Assembly: GCA_950295325.1 (NCBI GenBank)
Contig: OX485807.1
Coordinates: 37,480,440-37,544,439, forward strand
Length of the DNA stretch: 64,000 nucleotides
Origin: Polytrichum commune
Taxonomy: Eukaryota; Streptophyta; Polytrichopsida; Polytrichales; Polytrichaceae
Reading direction: 5' to 3'
In this document: one piece after another, positions 49,315 to 60,999 of the stretch
Numbering within the stretch: the stretch's first letter is position 1
Layout: each line of letters opens with the position of its first letter
The notes under the pieces: model-generated
What the model saw: the letters and a program-made list of their open reading frames with translations, nothing else
What the model was told of the DNA's origin: nothing
The model's database searches: none
Program-made: the position numbers and the translations under genes

Positions 49315-52300
49315 ATGTGGGCCAAGCAGGGGGTGAGGAAGACGATGGCGATGATGGAGGACGGGAAGATGGTGGTCACCAAAGTGCTCATCTGCGGAGG
49401 ACTGGTCGTTGTGGTTGCCTACGGCATCTACGCATGCACGTGCAGGCTCCGCATGCAACGAGCCGCACTTCGCAGTTACAATGAGGTGCCAGCCACTGAG
49501 CATCAACACAATAACAACAATAATAATAACCCCGTTGGTAGCCAGGTGCGTATCTATCTATTCATCTATCTCTTTAACCTAATGAATATCCTAATGTCCT
49601 AATGATGTCCTATCGTCTCCCATCCCCTGCTGTCCCTGTGTTTCCCATTCCCAATCAATCCTTTACCGACTTCGTCACGGTCCCACTTCTATACATTTTC
49701 CGAGGTACGTCCTGTAGGCCTCGATTTGTGGCCCGGGGTATGTGGACGGCATTCACAATGTAGGGGATTGGTGTCGCTTGTAGTAGCTTCCTATTGGCCC
49801 GACAGGACTGGAGAAAGGATGACTTGCAGCGACCGTGTCTTCTTAGAAGACGCGATCTCAGGCAGGCTCGGTGAATTGGTAAAGGAAACAGGGTGTGTGG
49901 GATGTATTAGATGAGGTTTTCTGTGGTGCAGGGGTTGGTGTGCGATCGGGGGCTTCTCTGCATTTTTATTTAGGTTGGGTGAGGGTTTGTGGAGTGGAGT
50001 GAAGGGGACATCAGTGGATGTGAAGGCACTTGCTACTTCTTCTGATGTCGAGCACCTGTATCGTTTCTACTACCATGTGCTTGATGATGAGCACTAAGGT
50101 GGCCTGCGACTTCACCGAGCGTCTTTTTTTCTCTTTGACATTCTTGCGATGATGACCTCCGCCTCTGGAATAGAGATACTAGTGTTAAGAGATACTAGGA
50201 GGGAAGAATTCTATGAGCTGTGTGGGGAAGAGGATGGTTTTAGGAAAATTAGTTTTTGAATTATCTGTTACTACGACATCAAATGGTACACTATACCGGT
50301 TTGTCAAATTGGTCGCACGTCCATGTTCTCGTTGTGAATGGATTGTTGAGGACGAGAGAAAGATAGATAGGGAGAAAGATAGATTGATAGGTAGATAGAG
50401 ACATAGATAGAGCGAGAGAGATAGAAAGAAGATTGGGTGCCTCAAATAGGAGAAGCAAAAGTGTGATGGGTTTCCAACTTTCCCTGGCCGTCCGAGCCTT
50501 TGTGGATTAGGAACTTTCAATTGACCTAACCTATTTTTATTGATTTATTTATTTTTCTTCTGAAAATTCTAATCTGGAAATGTGCAAGCAGAGATCAAAG
50601 GATCTTCTGGAGCCTCTATTAGAAGACAGCGATGCAACTGTTGGGCAGACCTGGAGGGGTTCTAGGAGACGAGTCAGTTTGCCGGAAGGGAAAGACGTAG
50701 AGAGAGATATAGAGAGTGCCGTGACTTTGGAAAGTGAAGCAGGACGCCGTCTGAAATTCGACTTGCCCAAAGATTTGTCTGTTACAGGGTCTAAATCTCG
50801 GATCACACCTTCAAATGCTCATAGTAAGTACAAATCGATCTTAATGTTTCTGAATTTGAATTATGGATGTGTATTTGAGTTTTTGGCTCTGGCTTTACTA
50901 CCAATCTCCTTCTTCATTGTTGCTTCCTCTCCACCTTTAACCATTGATCTTCTACGCTTCGCGCATATAATTCTCTGCTTTTGATGTCTTTCATAATTCC
51001 TCGAGGTATCAGGTCTGCTTAGCTTAATATCTAGTCTGGTTGTTGTACATAGAAATCAAGGAGGAACATTATCCATCTTTGATTCTGTTCGGGGTGATCT
51101 CTGTTTGTATGTCTGGTTCAGCTACATGTATCCTTATATGCTCTTAATTTTCTGGAAGGGTTTGCAGATTCTAAGTTACAGTTGGAGGTGATAGCTGGAC
51201 CTGGAGCTGGGCTCCGTGTTGAGAAGCAGGTAGCGGGATCAAATGCTGTGTTGGCAGTTGGCCGTATGCCACAAAATGATTTGGTGCTTAATGATCCTGA
51301 AGTCTCTGGGAAACATGTTGTTATCAGTTGGAGTACCAAGGTGAGCTCTTGGTTTGGCTTCTTTTGGTTATATTGGTATTTCAAGGTTAAAAAATGGGTT
51401 TTGAAAAAAACTGATTTATGGTTGTACTTTGCTTTGTGTAAATTTTAGATTACTCAGACAGTATTGGTGCAGTTTGTTGTTGTATCTGACTTTTGAGATT
51501 ATGCATGATATGTTTCAAAATCATGAAAAGCTTCCTACTGTGGTGAGGTTTCTGATCTATTGTATAGGAGATTGTGTTAGTACAAGCCTTGGATCCCTTG
51601 TAGTATTCTGTAAGTGTGTAGCAGAGTTGAAGTTAGTGACAAGTTGTCGGATTTCAGACATCAAAGTGGGAGCTTGTAGACATGGGCAGTCTGAATGGGA
51701 CTCTTGTCAACGGAGAACCTGCAGGAGCAGCTCACATTGCTAATGCTGCCATACGGCAGCGTGGACACCCTATAGCTCTTTCAAATGGCGATACCATCAC
51801 CCTAGGCTCAACTTCAACTGTGCTTGTAAGTGTACCTGCAAGGCTTATGCGCAGATGTGATGATCTCTGGAGCTTCTTTCAGTTTCATATTCTTGCCAAT
51901 GAAGTATATTTCTGAATTGTTCTGAATCAGGAGTCCTCCCTTGGGGTTATATAGGCCAAGAACCTATGGATCTACTTTTCCCAGACCAACAAATAATTTT
52001 TGATTAAATCTGAGCTATTGTTTCCTTTGCGGGTGTGGAGGGAAGTGTAGGTGCGAATGATGGCATCTCACCTTTCCATTGCATCAGCACCTTTTGAAGT
52101 GGGAGTTGCATCAGATGCCATGTATCAACGACGAGGTGGCAGACCTTTACCGATGGAGGATGTATCTTTATGTGAATGGCCCTTGAGAGGTCTACAAGAG
52201 GTGTGTTGAATGCACCAAATTTGATGTCTGCACAACAAATATTGTTCTGTGTATAACATATCATCCATATTCCTGGCTTGCTATTGCCTTTAGTTTTGTT

Positions 52301-55300
52301 GTTCTGCAGGTGTTCTATTCGTCATCTTTTCATCATCTTTTCATCACTTTTATGTTCTAGATCATAGTGAGGTCACTACAACATGTTTTCAGCAAGTTCT
52401 GGAGTCTGCCTTCAAATAAGGTGTTTGTTATAAATGAACAAAGCTTTTTAATCTGTAGTTGGAGTGGTTGTGGGTGTATGGAGGTAGTATGTATTGTCAG
52501 TGCCTTTTTTATGAGGTATATTGTAACATTATGCTCTGGTTCCAGGTGCCTTTTGGGATCTTTTGCATGTTTGATGGACATGGTGGGTCTGCTGCAGCAG
52601 AGGCAGCAAGCAGGTACAACGGCATCTGTGGGTTGATAATATGTGGATTGAAAGCAAGGGTTATTTATTCGGTTCTTATCCTAGGCAGTATTTCATCTTG
52701 TTTAAGTTGAAGGCCTTTCATTATGGCGAGCTTTTAGGTATTCTGTTTATGAAAATGAGAGCATGTGAATTTCTAATCTTTGTGAGTGGACTGTTTGTCA
52801 GGCTAATGCCACAGAAGGTGGCGGAACTTTTGGCAGTGGAGGAGACACGTGCAGGTGTGCTCAGTAGAAATGAAGCATCTGATGTTCTTCGAAGTGCTTT
52901 TCAAAATACTGAAGAAGCATTGGACTTCCCATATGAGGTGAGATTCTTTTCTACTTTTATTCTCTTTCTTATATGTAGGGATGTACAGAGGGCAATTGTT
53001 TTAGGGTGGAGAAGTAGTAACACTTCAGCTATCCAAGATGAGATAATTATCTTAATAGAGTAATCAAACAACTTTGATTTGGGCTTTCTGTTCAAGTGTC
53101 TTGTCATTTGTGTTCAGGGTTGCACGGCTACTGTGCTACTGGTGTGGCCGGACACCAATTCCTGTGGCTTCTTGGCTCAATGTGCCAATGTTGGCGACTC
53201 ACATTGCATTGTCAGGTGAGGGAACAGTCAAATGTGTGGAAATTAGGGCCACACCCCTGTGCTCTTTCTGGTGATTCAGGGAGTTTGTGAAAAAGAGGGA
53301 CACTGTACTTGCAGATTTTTGTTTTCATGTTTTCATACCTACATAGTACCAGATCTTTGACAGTTAATCAAAGAAGCCTACAGTAGATAAGTGCAGTCCT
53401 GGTGCAGAGTGGCCTCTCATTTTTTAAGCCACTTGCCACTCAGTTGAAATAAGGGAGCAAGTTTTGCATCAAGTTTGCAAGTTTTACATGATAGAAGTGG
53501 CCTCATAGGTTGTATTGGCATATTGATGCTCTCAGGAACTGTTTTTCTTATTCTATTTGCCTCTGGGTTGGCAGCAATGGAGACCAACAGCTTCAGCTTA
53601 CAGAAGATCACAGGCTTACTAGCAAGGATGAGAGGTTGCGATTATTGCAGTGTGGAAAGCAGCTCAAACATGGGGAGAACCGCTTGGCCGGTATGTCTGT
53701 TTTCATGTTCTGTTTTTCAAAATTTTCAGAGTTCAGTTGTTTCCAATGTATGACTTGAGGGAGGTACTAGCTTATTGTCTCAAGGTCATATTTTAGATAT
53801 ATTTTAATTGAAGTGCACATAAGGTAGAAGCGCCTATGGTAGACACTTGAGGCCATAATCTAACTTGGAAAACTATCAAATATATTTTTGAATTAGCAAC
53901 AATGTTATGAGCACAGTGACATTGCATTCCCATGAATCAGAGCAAATCTAATTTCTGTAGAAATGTTTAAAGTCACAAAACTCAGTTGACCCTTGTTAAT
54001 TTGATGGGGTGTGTAACTAGGACAGGGTTTATCTAGTTTGGAGCACATATACTTAGGTGTGATGTTGCAATAGCATGTCCTTTAGAGATAGCGGTGTCGC
54101 CCAAAGTTCTGCACGAATTGATTCCTCTCACCACATTCACTTGTACTGAATGTCATCACTTTGCATCTTCCAATCTTGTAGCTAGAATGGTGTTAAGTTC
54201 ATATACATATGTCATTGCCCTAAATCTTTGATGGTGTATGAAATTTTATATATATTGCTAATATTGATTGTGTGGTTACCATGGATTGGATGGTTGAGAA
54301 CAGAATGATTGATCAAATTTTACTTAAAAAAATCAACCACCCAGTTTGCACTAGCCAACATGACACAACACATTTTGAGCCCACCATAAATTGGGTCTGC
54401 AACCAAAAAATAGGGAGTTGCAATATGAAAAATGTTGAACTCCAAACCAACTTGCTTATTTTTAAAATGTAGGCTATGTGGTGGCTAAATTGGCTCATTT
54501 TCACACATCATGAATTCCAATGTGCTAACTGATTAAGAGATCGTTGCCGTCTGTAAAGGGGCAAAAAATATGTGTTGGAATTGGGTCTTTGGGCGCTTCC
54601 ACCTTAGATGATACAATTTATCATTCTAGTATTATTCTAGTAAGGCTTGAGAAGGTTTAATGATGTTTGTTTGCCAGGAATCACCTATTTGTGAAGCCTG
54701 CATGCTTCTTGTCAATAGCTTCCGGGTTGGTGAAATGTGACATTATGTACTGAGTTGTTGCATGTGGTGCAGGCATGAATATAGCTCGTGCACTTGGGGA
54801 CAAATTTTTGAAAGGGGAAGAAACCGCATTTACGGCAAATCCTTACATCAGCGATGTCTTTAGACTAAGTGGAGATGGAAAGGGTCTTGTCGTTATTGCC
54901 AGGTGAGCATGATTTGTGTAAAATCTTGTGTGTTGGTCATTTTAGTTCATCAGGCTCATGTTGTCATAACAATCTGTTTAAGCATGACACGATTCAGGTT
55001 TGTTGTGAACATGTTGGCGTATTTACATGGTCCAAGAATATAATAGTTGCCTATCTTGTCATTCTGCTGTTTGTGGGTAGAGCTTTGCTGGGTACTATAA
55101 CGACGTGTGTTTTGTTGGTTGCAGTGATGGGCTTTGGGATGTATTGAGTCCACGGAGGGCTTTGCAGCTTGCAGGCGAGGTATGCTCCTGTAACTTGAAA
55201 TCAGCTTTGCCTTTGTTTTGGAAGGATTAGAATCCTTTCCTGCTGCCTTGAAGGACATAGAGAACATTGCTTGTGGAGTGATTTCTCAACAGTGGGATGT

Positions 55301-55484
55301 ACATGCACTTGTGCAGGCACGGGAACGAAGTCCAGAGGGAGAGTCAAGGGGTCCGCAACTCAATGCACAAGGCATTGCAAAAATGCTTGTGGACCAAGCC
55401 CGGGAGAAGCGTACCAAAGACAACACCAGTGTTATTATAATAGACTTTGTCTCTAAATGCAGGCCATCCTTCCACACTCTTTGA
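49315..55484 (+). CDS. KAPP: Kinase-associated protein phosphatase (FHA + PP2C), 12 coding exons
   Basis: Exons: 49315-49545, 50592-50823, 51168-51340, 51658-51825, 52051-52200, 52546-52613, 52802-52937, 53118-53215, 53575-53690, 54773-54902, 55125-55179 and 55317-55484. All borders are GT-AG and all phases agree; the sum is 1725 nt, 574 residues, close to Arabidopsis KAPP (581). Exon 1 gives an N-terminal membrane anchor (VLICGGLVVVVAYGIYAC) and an Asn-rich stretch. Exons 3-4 hold the FHA domain (VGRMPQNDLVLND, SGKHVVISW, GSLNGTLVNG), which binds phosphorylated receptor-like kinases. Exons 5-12 hold the PP2C phosphatase: RPLPMEDV, FDGHGG, GCTATVLLVW, NVGDS, TEDHR, ARALGDKF, ASDGLWDVLS and KDNTSVIIIDF, including the metal-binding aspartates. 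KAPP dampens receptor kinase signalling (CLAVATA1, FLS2 and others) at the plasma membrane. An in-frame ATG at 49345 with a better context is an alternative start. Exon 2 could begin at 50589. The gene appears intact. Confidence 0.95.
50365..50435. repeat. Degenerate (GATA)n/(GAGA)n in KAPP intron 1
   Basis: AGATAGATAGGGAGAAAGATAGATTGATAGG and similar purine-rich tetranucleotide units inside the first intron of KAPP. No coding role. Confidence 0.7.
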
Positions 55485-56474
55485 TGTGTCAGTACTGAGA
55501 CTAGTCTTGAAATGATGGTTTCCTCTTGTTTTTTAAGTAGATCTGACAAAGGATCTTTTAAAAAGAGAGGTGTCAAAGACACATAACAATTGGGAATGGG
55601 ACGGCTTTGACTGGCCCGCCCAATTTTTATTACCCAACCAAGGGGTTATCAGTCAACAGCAACAGAATCTTTGAATTGCTGATAAGTCACCCAAACCTTC
55701 GTTCAGTTAAGGTTGGTGTCGAACTTAGCCTGTCCCCTGAAATGGGTGTCACCAACTTGTGGCATGCTCAAAGCAAATCCATGGTGCCTTTAGGACTTTG
55801 ACCAGGATCCCCTTGATTTTAGACACAGGTACGCAGTAGAACCAGACATTTTCATGTCAGATAACAGATAGATTCATGGAGCATGTCATGGAGACCAAAA
55901 ACAGAAGACAGGAAAAATTATTGGGGAAGCTTTTTTTTTTTTTTTTTAATGTTTATTTCTCCTGACGAAGACGTACTTTTTCAAAGGCTGTCATTGCCCC
56001 CGTAATTCAAATTGTGCTGAACATACTGTATAAGAAGCTGGTTTTACCTCAACTCCTGGTCCTGAACTTGTCCTGAATGTGTAGAAGCTATTCTATTGCC
56101 CTTTGCTCATTTCCTCAAGGGATTGTGGGGATACATATTTTAGCCCTATGTTTCGTTGGAAATGTTAGTTGTGTCTTATAAACCTTTGCTTTTTAGATTA
56201 TCTAGTGTGAGTTTCTGGAATCCTTTGCTTACTTGGATCAACTTAAATCATTTAGGAATTGCAGAGCGATCAGCTTGAAGTATCCATTGAGAGGTGTACT
56301 TCCCATGCAAACTTTCATACTCTATATGCATCCCATAATTCCTGGTGTAGGAAGTTATGTTCCCAGATTGCCTGGGAATATGAGAATGCGGCATCATATG
56401 TTTCTTTCCATGCAATCCATAATTGAATTCAAAAAAAAAAAATTTAATATTAAAAATAAAATATATAGTTGATA

Positions 56475-57554
56475 GGTAGACGTGCCTAATTCGGTTATTT
56501 CTCTTGATGAGACACCTATACTTGAGTGGTATTTGTGTTTGGTGTTCCTCCAAGAATGGATACCAAAAAGACTTGTGCTTAAAAATGGCATGTGTGTCCA
56601 AACTATGGTAACCATTTTAGGTAACCAAGGTCATCATCATTGTGGGGACATTACGACCATTTAATGAACATGAGAATCTTCACTTTGATAATGAACGAGA
56701 TACTCATATGAGCTCCGAAAACTATGTGAACATTGGCTATGACCTTGATTTGGATTATTGCATTTTCACATCCTAAGAGACGTGGGCTAATTAGAAAAAG
56801 TAACCAATTAAGACCCATCTACATTAACTAGGCATTGCACATGTGGAGTTTTCCCTGTGCCTGTTTGAATTTCCTGGTCAATCTCTCATTTGAAATTGTG
56901 TTACCTTCAATTATCATACAGCACTGATAGACAGGCTGGATTTATTGTATTTTTCCCATCTTTTGTCTTCCACACTTGGAGATTGCCCTGAATGCTCAAT
57001 TTGGAAGCGAAGGTCACCTAGCAAGTTGCAGGTTGGAATTTTCATGATTAATTTTGACTCATGTTATTGTACGAAAGTGACTGCTTTTGCGAGTTTTCTA
57101 ATCCATTATTTCCTTCATAACCTTAGGTCTTACTCTATTAAGTCTACGGAGCATTGCCATGCTTGATATGTATTATAAGGCAGATGGGTCTTAAATGGTT
57201 ACTTTTTCCAACTAGCCCACTTCACCTAAGATATGAAATTCGCAATTAGTATGGGGTGGTTAGGAAGGACAAATCAAGGATGTAGCCACTTTGTCATAAT
57301 TTTTAGAGCTCATATGAATATTTTATTCATCATCAAAGTGAAGATTCTCATGCTCATTAAGTGGTCATACATGTCTCCTCAATCATGTTGATTATTGAGC
57401 TTAGATTACTTAACATATTTTGAACACGTAGTCCAATCTTTTTTAGACACATGTCTTCCTGATACCAATTTTTAGATTCACATATCACATTGTCACATAT
57501 CTCTCAAATATAGGTTTCCAAATTATTATTGTGTTCAATTTAGGCACGTCTACC
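56475..57554. mobile_element. Long inverted-repeat element made of two R1 arms
   Basis: The left arm (56475-56821, inverse) and right arm (57182-57554, forward) carry the same blocks in mirrored order. The inner ends are GACCCATCT / AGATGGGTC; then come TAGCCCAC, GAGCTCATATGA, AAGTGAAGATTCTCATG and CAAATATAGG-type blocks; the outer ends are GGTAGACGTGCC / GGCACGTCTACC. A unique core of about 360 bp lies between. Arms of ~350 bp are long, as in Mutator-like or foldback elements. I found no target duplication at the outer ends and no coding sequence. Confidence 0.6.
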
Positions 57555-58371
57555 TTAATGTGTCCAAATGTATACATCACGACCATTTTGTCCATAGATA
57601 TGATTGGTAGCATACGTACTTATACGGTACCCAAGGGAAGTGGCATCTCATCAATGATCCAATATATAATATAAGAAACCACAAGGCTCCCAAGGACATG
57701 GAGGTCCTAAGGGATGTCATTATGTGTCAAAATAGACTTCTCAATAACACCATATAGTATGGTCTTCTTCTCCTCATGATTGGTTATAAGCTAGTGTACG
57801 GTACCATCTCGATTCTCAATGGTTGAATATTCAATGTATATTCTAAAAACCCACAATACCTAATTCCTTGAGGTTATCCGATCTCCTCCCAAGGTGATGG
57901 AGGAGGTGTCATTATATGTCGAATTATAGACTTGTCAACAACACCGTGCAACTTAGGACGGCCCGTCTCCTTCTCCATAGTACAACATTCGGTTGGTTAG
58001 CATACGCTACCAAAGGGAGTAGCATCTCCATTCCCAATGGTTGATTACATTCGGTATATTCTTAATACCTACAATTCCTTGAGTTCACATAGGCTCCAAA
58101 GGTGATGGAGGGATGCCATTTTGAGTCATGATATACTTCTCAAGGACATCATGGAGCACGGTATTACCATTGGTATAAGTTAATATATGGTATCAAAGGA
58201 AATTATGGTATCTCAATTCACAAATGATGGTTTAATATCATATATATATATATAGTCACAATTCTAACTTGAGCTTATCCGATCTCTAAAAGTGATGGAA
58301 GGGTGTCATTGTGTGTCAAATTATATTTATCAAGAACATTAATCAACACATTACATTATTAAGGAACTAGA

Positions 58372-58611
58372 AGAAGAAGAAGAACTCCGGTCTCTGAGGG
58401 AGGCCGGAGTGAATAGAGTGTATGTTTGTAAAACATCCTTGGGCCATGCCCTGAGGGGATTTGGGTTAACCAACACATACACTTGTTCCTTCTTGGATGC
58501 CTAAACCCTTGCCTCCAAGGAACGAGCGGACGGGTTGGTTCGCCCTAGCCCCCTGAGGCCATGACGTTAGATGTGAAACTACTTCACCCCTTGCAGGGAG
58601 TAGACACTATA
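58372..58611 (-). mobile_element. SINE-like retroposon, 15-bp target duplication, (TTC)n tail
   Basis: TATTAAGGAACTAGA is present at 58357-58371 and at 58612-58626. The 240-bp insert starts with AGAAGAAGAACTCCGG on the plus strand and ends GGAGTAGACACTATA, so on the minus strand it has a TTC-repeat tail next to the duplication. Shorter relatives are at 23672-23812 and 34367-34518. No convincing pol III A and B boxes were found, so classification as SINE rests on the duplication, tail and size. Confidence 0.8.
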
Positions 58612-58620
58612 TATTAAGGA

Positions 58621-58820
58621 ACTAGATGATGGTTTCTAACTAAAAAAAGAGGTTGCGATTGAAGAAATATGATAGATTCTAGTTGCTTGTTGAAAACTCT
58701 ACAATACACAACCCAAGTGCTTTCGATAAACGGAGAATCCTAGAATTAAAGAAGAATAATGCTTGCCCGATACATGGTCCCATGGAGCGCAACCAAGGAG
58801 CTTAGTAATGCTATGCACGG
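58621..58820 (+). repeat. Dispersed repeat R2
   Basis: Follows directly on the SINE-like insertion and includes TAGTTGCTTGTTGAAAACTC, GATAAACGGAGAATCCTAGA and GATACATGGTCCCATGGAGC. An inverted copy is at 60418-60600, so the two flank the intervening array and mariner-type element. Confidence 0.65.
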
Positions 58821-59365
58821 TCTTCTTCTCCATAGTAGATATAATTGGTTAGAGTATGGAAAGGTAAATATATCCAAAAAACAACACTTGACCCAAACTC
58901 AATATTTAGATATCTCATATAATAGGAACATAGTGATTATGAGGATGTACACCATCTGAACATTTGATATAGGTGTTGATTTTACGTCACCTACATATGA
59001 AACTTCAAACCCTTATAACCATCAGTTTTAGGTGTACTTACCTTAGTAAAAGGATGTGGCATCTCTATTCCCAATGGTTGAAAATAAATTGTACCCTTAA
59101 CACCTACAATTCCTTGAGTTTACCTAGGGTCCCAAGGTGATGGACTAGGGATGATGCCTTTATGAGTCAAAATAGACTTCTCAAGAACACCGTATCATAG
59201 CACGGTCTTCTTCACCGTATAACGGTTGGTAAGTTATTTAGCATACGGTGCCAAAAGGAAGTGGCATCTTGGCAAATGATTCGCAATGGCTGAATATTAG
59301 GTATATTCTAAAACCTAATTCCTTTAGTTTATCTGATCTCCCAAGGTGATGGAGGGATGTCATTA

Positions 59366-60307
59366 CCGTAGGTTCATAGCTGGTTCGACAGAAAATAATT
59401 CTAAAAATAGATGCCAAAAATTTGGGAATATTATTGGCATTTTTTGCCAAATATGAAATTAATTATTTTTCAAAATTTCCGAAAAGTAAGAAATTTTTAC
59501 TTCTCACTAGAGTTTTACTTACAGTGGAAGCATATGTGAATTTTGAAAGAGAGAAGGTGCTCCTTTTGTAATCAAGCTCACTTACATTAGTCCACAAAGA
59601 ATATGGGTTAAGAAGTAGTAAGACTCTAGGTGAGGCTTTTCAAATGTGTTGTACACAAATTTTTGGAGTCCAATTGAGCATAGAAGATGAAGTTTTATAG
59701 AATTTTGTCCAACTAACAAAAGTTGAGAAATCAATCCTTCTTCCACCTCCAACAAGTTTTGTGTCCAAATAAGTCTTTATGCAAAAGATATGGACAAAAC
59801 ATTGCAGCCGTGTAAAGATCAAAAAATTAAAATGCGTTCATAACAGTTTTTCGGAGCTCATTTGTGCATAGAAGATCAACTTTTTTGGAATTTTGTTGGT
59901 CTAAGAAAAGTTTAGAAATCAAGTAATCTTTCACCTCCAACAAGTTTTATGTCATTTGAAGACTCTATGCAAAAGTTATGCGTGTTATAAAAATGAAGTC
60001 TAACTCGGTGCTTCACCTCAAAGTTTACATATCCCATATGCATTGTTGAACACAACTCCACTCTACTTGCATAAAGCACAGAGCATTCTCAACTCTTCAC
60101 TCACATCTTACTTGTCATTCAATGCAAGAGAGATGTACAAGATATAAGCTTAAATAGAAGATAGAAAATGAATTTAAGCCGAAATTTTAAAATTGAAAGA
60201 GAAAATTGCTGAAAATATGAATATTCTATTTTTAGGTGCTGAACCGACTTTTTGAAATTTAATTAATTATTCGGCTAACATGTGTCGAACCAGCTATGAA
60301 CCTACGG
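59366..60307. mobile_element. Mariner-type (TA target) element with perfect 25-bp terminal inverted repeats
   Basis: Positions 59366-59390 and 60283-60307 are perfect inverted copies beginning CCGTAGGTTCATAGCTGG at the outer ends, and TA flanks each side. The empty site can be read from neighbouring monomers of the host array: GATGTCATTATGAGTC elsewhere is GATGTCATTA | element | TATGCCAG here, so exactly one TA was duplicated. That is the Tc1/mariner signature. The 942-bp body has no transposase frame; it contains two diverged copies of a ~185-bp segment (from about 59650 and 59835) sharing GCATAGAAGAT and CACCTCCAACAAGTTTT. It is therefore non-autonomous. Confidence 0.88.
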
Positions 60308-60417
60308 TATATGCCAGAAAAGACTTGTAAAGAACACCATGTAGCATGATCTTCTTCTCATTGCGATTGGTTAACGTATAGTAGCTAAGGAACATAGCAT
60401 TTCTCATCTTCTTGGTT

Positions 60418-60600
60418 GCATTTTGTGGGACCATGTATTGGCCGAGAATAATTCTCTTTTAATTTCAAGATTCTTTGTTTATGGGGAGCACTAATAAGTA
60501 GATTGTGTTCTTTGGAGTTTTCGACGAGCAACTATAAATTCAAAGTTATTTAATTGCAATTGCTTTCACCATCATCTAGCTATTTAGTAATGTTATGTGG
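60418..60600 (-). repeat. Dispersed repeat R2, inverse copy
   Basis: GGGACCATGTATTGGCCGAG, TTTCAAGATTCTTTGTTTATGG, GAGTTTTCGACGAGCAACTA and ACCATCATCTAGCT are the reverse complements of the blocks at 58621-58820. Confidence 0.6.
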
Positions 60601-60999
60601 TGCCGTCTCCATTCCCCATCGTTGAATGAATATATATCTATATTCTAAACACTTACAATTTGTTTACTCTACCTAGGCTCCCAATTAGGTGATGGAAGGG
60701 TGCCATTGTGGACTACATAAGCATCGAGAGGAGAGAGGATGATGAAATGCATAAACGCTGAGTCATTCACCTCCTTTAGTTGGTTATCTAGTTGTGACAA
60801 GTCTGCTCGTGGATGCAAACTACATGTCATGGATGAAATCTTGTCTGCATGGATAAAAAAAACTCAAGAGAGTTGTTGGAAGTGCCCTCCACTCGGATGA
60901 GTGACCGCTTATGAGTCAGAATAGACTTCTCAAGGACATCATATAGTACAATATTCTTCTCCTTATGGTTGCTAGGTTAGAATACAATACTAAAGGAAG

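Larger units (their letters stand above)
57620..60990. repeat. Diverged tandem array, ~190-207 bp monomer, interrupted by insertions
   Basis: The monomer runs GGCTCCCAAGGTGATGGAGG, GATGTCATTATGAGTC, AATAGACTTCTCAAGAACACC, TGGTCTTCTTCTCC, GGTTGGTTAGCATACGGTAC, AAGTGGCATCTC, CAATGGTTGAATAT, CACCTACAATTCCTTGAG. GTGATGG-type landmarks occur near 57700, 57895, 58101, 58290, 59139, 59346 and 60692; isolated monomers lie at about 61981 and 63659. Copies have diverged by substitutions and small gaps. A SINE-like retroposon, an R2 pair and a mariner-type element lie inside it. Confidence 0.8.

Noticed and set aside
49278-49484. Alternative 68-codon frame over KAPP exon 1.
   Set aside because: The KAPP frame gives a membrane anchor and joins in phase to exon 2; the alternative does not.
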